NCBI GenBank assembly: GCA_020284085.1
Contig: JACEVL010000337.1
Span: 583,273 to 647,272 of the forward strand
Direction: 5' to 3'
Length of the DNA stretch: 64,000 nt
Source: Aporrectodea caliginosa
Taxonomy: Eukaryota; Annelida; Clitellata; Crassiclitellata; Lumbricidae
The first letter of the stretch is position 1. Each line of letters begins with the position of its first letter. A program made the position numbers and the translations under genes. The notes below the pieces were generated by a model. The model was not told the origin of the DNA. It made no database searches and saw only the letters and a list, made by a program, of their open reading frames with translations. This document shows, piece by piece, positions 57,593-64,000 of the stretch.

Positions 57593-59308
57593 ATGCCTGA
57601 CAACGCAGTCGTTCTGAGTTTTGTCGTTACTTTCTGGGAATTTAACAACATTCTTGGTGTTTATTACATTCTTCTGGGTGTCTTCTGTAGGGAAGTGTTT
57701 TCAGGATGCCCACTGGACTGCTTTTGTATGGGCAAAAACTCAGTGTTGACTTTAGGCAGCAACTGTTCTCACCACGGTATATTTGCATTCACAAAGGCCC
57801 CTGAGAAAGATTTCATTCAACTGAACTTAAGCCACTTATTTATACCTGAAAATGTACAGCTTGTTACAGGCTGCCATGATAAACTTCCCTTCCCTGATAC
57901 TGCTTCAATTCAAGTGCCTGGCTCAATTCGTGTACTGTGTAAAAAGCTGGAGGTCCTCAATCTAACGAACAACCATCTTTCTCGCATGCCTGATTTTCTG
58001 CCAAAGGGTTTGAAGCGCTTGTATCTGAGCGAAAACAAAATTGTTGACCTCGAAGCATCGAAGATACTCTTCCTGGATGATCTGGAGCTGCTCTATTTGG
58101 ATGGCAATCTGATAAAGTCTGTCTCGAACAGGACAAACACTGGAGGAAAGTTCTGGCAAAACATGCACCTCACAAATCTTCGAAAGTTAGCCTTGCAGAG
58201 AAATCAGATCGAATCAGTTGATTCATGTGCATTTCTGCATCTTAATCGCCTGACTGCACTTTCGCTTGCACACAATCGTATCACTACGCTACATCGGTAC
58301 GCTTTTGTTGGATTATTGCACCTCACTGATCTTGATCTTAGTAGCAATTTCTTGTTCCAAGTTGAAGTCAATACATTTAAGGATTTAACTTCTTTGACAT
58401 TTCTCAGCTTGAAGCACAACCAGTTGGATTCCTTGCCCAAAGGGTTGCCAATGCTTGAGTGGCTGGATGTGTCGTACAACCAGCTACAGAATATTTCTGA
58501 GGATTTCAAGCCAGAAATACATGCAATTGAGTTTTCAAATTTTGCTCATAATCATCTGGTATGTGACTGTAATATGCTGTGGTTAAAAGAGGCGTATGAT
58601 CGGCGAGAGTATGTGATAAGGTACTTGGATTTGGATCCAGCTGAAGTTATTCCTTCGTGTGGTTCGCCAAAACATTTGGCCAATGAAACTTGGGATGTTC
58701 TCAGTGATGACGTGTTCATCTGTGAACAACAACCTGAAATAAAGCCGCATTCAAAAGAGCCAATTCCTGAACTTCAGGTTAAAGGTGAAGTCTTGAACGA
58801 CTCTGCTGTTGCGGTTGTTTGGAAATTCAAGAGTGCAGTTTTGTCACCTGGTCGAATTCTAATCTACTATTACGTCTTTGGTCTCAAAAGCACGACTTTA
58901 AAGCATGTAAAAGTTTTCACAACAGAGAATGAGTACATCTTGGCTGGTCTGAGTTCACAGACCAATTACATGATCTGCATCAATCTGGCCAAAGTGCGTA
59001 CTAGTTTGGAACTAGAGGCATCTCCGATGCTGTTGGACCAGTGTATTGAAGTCACAACAAAAGCACCTCAGCCTCAAATAGAGACGACTTTTTTTACCGT
59101 CTACTGGTGGTACATTTTGACAATGATAACTACCTTTATTACCGTCATCGGCTTCATCACTGGATTAGCGCTTTTATGCTCGCTTCTGAACCGACGTCAT
59201 GTTGCGACTGCCAAGTCCACCTATCCTGTAGATGAGCCTTTGCCAACTCCACTCTTTCCAAGCAGAGAAGAGGTTTTTAAGAAGTTCAACAGCAATCCAC
59301 AACTGTGA
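57593..59308 (+). CDS. LRR-FN3 single-pass membrane protein, single coding exon
   Basis: 571 residues, uninterrupted. A hydrophobic N-terminal stretch (about 8-31) fits a signal peptide or anchor. A Cys cluster (CPLDCFC, 39-45) resembles an LRRNT cap. Leucine-rich repeats run from about 119 to 320 (LEVLNLTNNHL, LDLSSNFL). An LRRCT cap follows with Cys 324, 326, 356 and 377. A fibronectin-III-like domain spans about 405-495. A transmembrane helix (about 504-532) precedes a short 39-residue tail. The layout fits type I adhesion or receptor proteins such as the LRRN, LRIT or vasorin-like groups; I cannot name an orthologue or ligand. A splice acceptor (tttgctttgttgcag, ending 57573) lies just before the ATG, so the 5' UTR is probably spliced. 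No cytoplasmic signalling domain was seen. Confidence 0.9.
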   Translation: MPDNAVVLSFVVTFWEFNNILGVYYILLGVFCREVFSGCPLDCFCMGKNSVLTLGSNCSHHGIFAFTKAPEKDFIQLNLSHLFIPENVQLVTGCHDKLPFPDTASIQVPGSIRVLCKKLEVLNLTNNHLSRMPDFLPKGLKRLYLSENKIVDLEASKILFLDDLELLYLDGNLIKSVSNRTNTGGKFWQNMHLTNLRKLALQRNQIESVDSCAFLHLNRLTALSLAHNRITTLHRYAFVGLLHLTDLDLSSNFLFQVEVNTFKDLTSLTFLSLKHNQLDSLPKGLPMLEWLDVSYNQLQNISEDFKPEIHAIEFSNFAHNHLVCDCNMLWLKEAYDRREYVIRYLDLDPAEVIPSCGSPKHLANETWDVLSDDVFICEQQPEIKPHSKEPIPELQVKGEVLNDSAVAVVWKFKSAVLSPGRILIYYYVFGLKSTTLKHVKVFTTENEYILAGLSSQTNYMICINLAKVRTSLELEASPMLLDQCIEVTTKAPQPQIETTFFTVYWWYILTMITTFITVIGFITGLALLCSLLNRRHVATAKSTYPVDEPLPTPLFPSREEVFKKFNSNPQL

Positions 59309-59900
59309 TCTTGCAAACTGATTATGGTTTTAAGTTACGCCAATCTGTTTTGGTAGCTGTATTGGCAAGTTTTCAGCAGATGCAATCACTAAACAAAGAT
59401 CTCAAAATCAGGGCTGTGATTGATTGGGATGCACCTACTGGCATTGAGAAATTTTCTTTTCCCATCATTTTCTTATTTCAAGTCTGGTCTTGTGTGTTCC
59501 ATCTACTCATGTACCAGTAAATGCATTGAGTTATAGAGTGTAGTGTTATACTGGATGTACAATTGTCCCAGTAAGTTTTAGGATTTGCCCCAGTACTTTT
59601 GGTGATTTGTCCCAGGTAATACTCTATTTTCAATGTTCGTTTTCAATAACACTGAAAGCAGAGTAGCAGACTTTGTCCCAGCAGTCCATATCCGTTAAAA
59701 TATGCACTGTGTACCAGTAAATGTTTGAGTAGGTGTAGAGTGTAGTGTTATGCACAGGATGTTCGGTAATTTTGTTCGCAAGAAATTCACTTGTGAGAAT
59801 CCACAAAAATGCTTTGATCACGGAGGTAGTAAAATTGTCTTGATAATATTGCTTCTTCTCTTACCTCTTCTCTTGTCTTATTTACTTCAGCCACTGCAAA
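59309..59900. repeat. 3' flank of the LRR gene with a duplicated segment and hairpin element
   Basis: 59560-59715 is related to the element at 54590-54755 (for example 'gcagactttgtcccag' and 'gttaaaatatgcactgtgt'). The segments 59511-59560 and 59712-59765 are diverged copies of each other ('agagtgtagtgttat'). Confidence 0.6.
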
Positions 59901-60349
59901 ACTGAATGTCTTAACACTTATTAACTAGTACACAATATGTATCTTTTTACTTTACGCTGAATTATTGGAAGAAACCCCAGTCTCCGCATCCGGCGCAGCA
60001 TACGCTCGAGTTTTTCTCTGTCCTCACTAGTTGCGTACATGCACATACTTGTATGATTGCACATGCATGCATGTACACACATTTAAAATATGAAAATTAC
60101 TATGGTAATATTGCAATTATTTACAAGTGCATTTGTATACATATCTAAATCTTTTGACATAGCTGCATTTGCATTGTAATAAATGGTGTGCTGCCATATG
60201 TTTGGGATTAAATTATCAACTGAAAAATTAATGGTATATTGTTTGGATTTAAGTTCGTGGTGATGATTGTACATGTATACTTCTTCTGAGGTGTGACTAA
60301 GGGTATCTGCTTGAAGACTTGCAACGTCTCAAGTTTTTTATTGTTTAAT

Positions 60350-60900
60350 GCATCATGAAGATAAGCAGTGTTGGAAACAACATCATCAGTTTAGAACACC
60401 TTCATTATGCCCCTCCTGCACCTGTGTCCTCTTTCATCTCTTGGTGTCTGCTTTTATGTCGGTAATGCTTCCAATAGTGCTTCCTCTTAGTCTGTCCCTG
60501 TCTGTGCTTCTGTTTGTGTTCTGTCTGAGCCCATGCTTTCTGTGCTTTCGTCGTAGCTATTTCCAAACCCGTGCTCTTTGTGCCTCCATCAGTGCTTTCT
60601 GAGTGCATGCTTTTGGCTAGCGCTCTCTCGAAGGCTTTCTGAGTTTCTTTTCTTGAGTCCATCTTTTGTGCTCCTGTTGTTTTTCATCTCTTTCTTCCTC
60701 TTCCCGTTTCGCTGCAGTTGTCATACTTTTATACTGTTTAGAGACGGCATGACCCATGTACCGATGGCATGACTCCGTATAACCAGGTCACTGTGTGACT
60801 CTGGCTAATCCAGGTCAATGTGACTTGGATAACCAAAGTCACTGCCTGACTTGGGCTATTACCCTGCCTTGGCCTATGAGCCTTTTGCTCTACTAGCCTT
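60350..60900. repeat. Pyrimidine-rich tract and degenerate short repeats
   Basis: 60410-60720 is rich in 'tgctttctg'-like words and, read on the minus strand, opens an 85-codon Lys/Gln-rich frame that resembles no family I know. 60775-60860 has three loose ~25-bp repeats around 'aaccaggtcactg' and 'tgacttgg'. Confidence 0.4.
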
Positions 60901-61920
60901 CTGAATGACTTATGGGGTATTAACCCTTCCGTGTATCCCTTGCTCGAGCTAGAACACGTCCTGCCGACTGCACCAACCTACACAGTGCATGTGGGTGAGA
61001 TGGTCAATGTGGCGTTGGTTTTAGTCAGTCAACATTCTGTCAGATCCTTCATAATATTCACTTGAAAACAAAATGACAAACAACTGAGCAGAACGGACAA
61101 GTATGCAGGACCAGTAGTTGATGAGCTCGTTTATGTACACGAGTTGACTAGTTAAATTTTGAAAGCCTAGGATTATAAGGAGGTAGGCTATAGTTGCCAA
61201 TGAAACGACCACTTGCTATAGGCCTATAATTCTGTTCAGATGCCATGGGCATAATGTGAACTTTTTGTAACAGTAGGCCTACTGCAGAACATGCGTAGCT
61301 GAAGAAAGTTAATACATGAAGAAGTTCGGGTTGAGCGTCAGTAGGTAGCTAGTTGGAAGTATAAAATCGTCATTAACATACTCGGTGCCTTAGGTTAAGG
61401 TCGACGTTAAGCGGTAAGCCATTTAAACTATAGATGCACTGTACTCGCTAGAAAAGGCGCTCAAACTTACTTTTACTCAATTTTTAATGCATCAAAGGTA
61501 GGTCTGATTTGTGCGTGCGCTTATAAACCACCTGTGAAAATTCAGTCAAGCATCGCCCTTGCGTATTTGTAAACGCATTTTATCGTTGAAATGCGCTAGA
61601 GCAGGTGACGTGTAAATAAACATGTGGTCAAAGGCAAAGGTGAATGGCGTATTTCTTACATTGTGGTGAATGGCAAGGACCTTGGAGAAGGGTCAGGCGA
61701 GGCAATGTTAGTGGGTGGGTACATATCACGTGTCGGAGGTTGTGCCCTCTTTTTAAGTGTCGAACCTTCTTACATGTTTTGCGACCGCAGATTGGAACAT
61801 TCTGGTCTTGTTATCGATGTGTAGAGAAAAGCAAGCGCAACGTATTCAAATAAAATGCAGTTACGAAGAAATCCCTCGTAGCATATTTCTTAGCTCTGCC
61901 ACGCAAAGCGACTAGATTCT
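60900..61920. other. No gene recognised
   Basis: Intergenic; two overlapping short plus-strand frames at 61624-61853 show no family motif. Confidence 0.35.
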
Positions 61921-61924
61921 GCAG

Positions 61925-62110
61925 TTGGGAACTTCGACGGTCCAGCCTAGAAGTTTTGCCTGGGTTGGCCCATCCTCAGGAATAGGTAGGCCTAAAAGAA
62001 CATGCGAGGTACACTCCTCAGCCTCTATTCCGCAAGCGCTTCTCTTCGTGGTTTTCCCTTTTTTTAGGTCGAGGAGCGCCTCTTATACAAGAGTCTATTA
62101 TAAGTGGTGC
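61925..62110 (+). mobile_element. LINE 3' end remnant
   Basis: Shifted plus-strand frames give RSFAWVGPSSGI, then FFRSRSASYT and YYKWCYINLLFRL, fitting the 'SF---GP-LWN-LP ... LK--LF' tail. It ends in 'ggtgctatataaatttgc', as in the LINE at 33520. Confidence 0.55.
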
Positions 62111-62215
62111 TATATAAATTTGCTCTTTCGATTACGAATATCACGCCAATCATCGTCGTTATGACGGCGTCTTTAAATAAACGTATAATTACACATTACG
62201 AATATCGTCAAGTGA

Positions 62216-62216
62216 T

Positions 62217-62290
<74 letters not shown>
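62216..62290. repeat. (ata)n microsatellite
   Basis: About 24 uninterrupted copies of 'ata'. It follows the LINE 3' end and may derive from its tail. Confidence 0.97.
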
Positions 62291-62879
62291 ATATCAAAAT
62301 ATCTGCAGTATCGTCATCTTTTACAGTTACTCACTTTACTTTGTAATAACAGGCCCCCCCTCAGCGGGACTGGTCCCTTTTGGGTGCCTATTGTTCTCAC
62401 TAAAAACAATATTGTGCTGATTAAGTTTATCAAGCATGTCTCGGCAAACTTACAATGAGAATTGGATTTCAAACCATTGCCCTTTTAAAAGGATATAATT
62501 ATTCTGTCTTCATAGTGACTTATTATTTAGTGTTGGCTTCTGCCTGTGAACTACAAGTAAAACGTTTTTTTTCAAGGAGAGAGTAGCATGCTATATGGGT
62601 GACTGAGAAATTGTGTCACTATGTTGTCCGCTGCTTATAATATGGTACAGGCAGTCACACATCGCTACACTAAAAGAAGTTTTCATGTGTTCATGGCATT
62701 TTTAGCCGATCAGTTGATCTGATATAGGCTAGTTGTAGTATATACAATAGTTGTTTAATTTGCATTTGCTATTTATGTGATGGCAGTCTCTAGATTAGAC
62801 AGAACTGTGTTGTATTTGTTGCAGTCAAAGTGACAGAAAAGCATCTGCAATGATTTCGTAATGCAGACCAGACGACGGT

Positions 62880-63614
62880 ATGGGAAAGATAATCAAGACG
62901 TGTTTTAGAATTCTATCAAGGCATTGGACCTGCCACACGATTTCTAGCTTTTATGAAACTCGTCAAGTGCCGCTGTGGAATGCAGCATTGTTGGTTAGTA
63001 GAAACAGCTCCGCATACACGCCATCGAGAGTCGGTCTTGTGACGCCCATTTTCGTCCAAGCCAGCCGACACCTCGAGCGTGTTGCAATTGTTGATCAGTT
63101 TGGATCACATCGATACGAAGACATCTTGTTCCATGCAAACGTCCTCACAGACAAGATCCTGGATGCCTTTGACGTTAAGAGCGGTGATGTGGACGGTGGG
63201 CGGATATGCCTGCTCTGTCCAAATGATGTGTCTTATGTTGTGGGACAGTGGGCTACTTGGATGAGCGGTGGCATCACAGTTCCGCTCTCTCCAACACACC
63301 CTGTTAAACAACTGCAGTATTTTGTTGAGGATTCACAGTCGAAATTGGTGATTGTCACAGAGGAACTTGCTCACCAGGTGGAGCCACTTGTGTCTTGGCT
63401 AGGTGTGAAGATGCTAACAATGGGTAAATCAAGTTATTGCAGTACGGCGGTTGCAGGAGAGAGTGATGAAGACACAGATGAAAATGAAGTTGTGAATAGA
63501 GAGCAGAGATGGAGCATGCGATTCAATCGGTTCAATCAACTGCGAGATGCAAATCGATTCAAAAAGAAACCAGCAATGATCGTCTACACCAGTGGAACAA
63601 CTGGAAATCCTAAG
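62880..63614 (+). CDS. ACSF3: ACSF3 mitochondrial malonyl-CoA synthetase, first coding exon (partial)
   Basis: ACSF3 joins malonate to CoA in the mitochondrial matrix, feeding mitochondrial fatty acid synthesis and clearing malonate. The exon encodes 245 residues in full codons, ending at a good donor (AAG, then gtatac). The N-terminus MGKIIKTCFRILSRHW is basic and without acidic residues, as in mitochondrial presequences. ACSF3-like blocks follow: VTPIFVQASRHLERVAIVDQ, LLCPNDVSYVVGQWATWMSG, VPLSPTHPVKQLQYFVEDSQ and, at the end, MIVYTSGTTGNPK. The last is the Ser/Thr/Gly-rich ATP-binding loop of the AMP-forming acyl-CoA synthetase family. A basic and acidic insert (about residues 190-225) lengthens the linker before the loop. 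An acceptor (gtatttgttgcag, ending 62825) precedes the ATG, so a non-coding first exon is likely. Later exons lie beyond the window. Confidence 0.9.
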
Positions 63615-64000
63615 GTATACACTTCTTGCACTATAATGATATTTTGGTGCTACTGTGTCACATTTCCGGTAATGGTTTTCTTAAGTAAAGGAACAGCCTC
63701 AAGAAGTCACTCCTGAAAATTTTCTTTTTCGTCTGAACTCAAGCATATGTGGTCCAGATCTGTTATAGTCTATTTCGAATGTGTATGTAATTGTTGTATA
63801 CAATGTAATGCATGTGCACTTGTCATATGCAAATAAAGGCTACTTACTTATTTATCTATGGTGCTGTTTTAATAATGCACAAGGCTTCATTTTATGGTGC
63901 ATCTATTGTGTTCTAGAAATAAACCTTTTGCACGTGACCATGTACAAAGTGCATCAGTTCCAGGTTGGTAGCACTTAGAAATACACGAGGAGGATTAGCG
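63615..64000 (+). other. ACSF3 intron, start only
   Basis: Sequence after the exon donor; AT-rich with no further exon recognised up to the window edge. Confidence 0.6.

Noticed and set aside
62216..62290. Poly-isoleucine protein encoded by the (ata)n tract
   Set aside because: Translation of a microsatellite only.

Overview
The window looks like a nuclear genome fragment of a metazoan, probably an aquatic invertebrate; the species cannot be named from it. The reasons are large genes with many GT-AG introns, C2H2 zinc fingers, a cilium-specific gene, TTAGGG-type telomere-like motifs, and a dense load of CR1/L2/RTE-like LINE 3' ends, tRNA-derived SINEs and small terminal-inverted-repeat (TIR) elements. 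Coding exons fill only a small part of the sequence.

Layout. 1-12 kb is repeat-rich: a 25-bp minisatellite, LINE remnants, a TIR foldback element and a ~196-bp satellite array. It holds one intact C2H2 zinc-finger gene on the minus strand (4393-5589), whose 3' end is duplicated beside it (3630-4112). 12.0-13.7 kb (minus) holds only the first exons of a DHX15-like spliceosomal DEAH helicase, up to the Walker A motif; the rest of the helicase was not found in the window. 13.9-17.1 kb is transposon territory, including one TIR element nested in another.

17314-37252 (plus) is a complete PCF11 gene (pre-mRNA cleavage and polyadenylation factor). I could trace 14 coding exons with consistent splice phases, about 1850 residues. 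40365-55465 (minus) is CCDC40, the axonemal ruler protein, traced as 16 exons and about 1044 residues with one unexplained phase mismatch before the last exon. 57593-59308 (plus) is an uninterrupted coding exon for a single-pass LRR-FN3 membrane protein. 62880-63614 (plus) is the first coding exon of ACSF3 (mitochondrial malonyl-CoA synthetase), which continues past the right edge.

The genes do not form an operon or pathway; they are ordinary neighbours on both strands. PCF11 and DHX15 both act in mRNA maturation, but the sequence shows no functional link. The most striking material is the mobile DNA. Several small TIR elements still have readable target-site duplications (TSDs): hAT-like with 8 bp, Mutator-like with 9 bp, Harbinger-like with TTA, and one family with a 13-bp duplication. 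Three repeats share an internal telomere-like core. I saw no CRISPR array, phage, bacterial operon or free-standing functional tRNA or rRNA gene.
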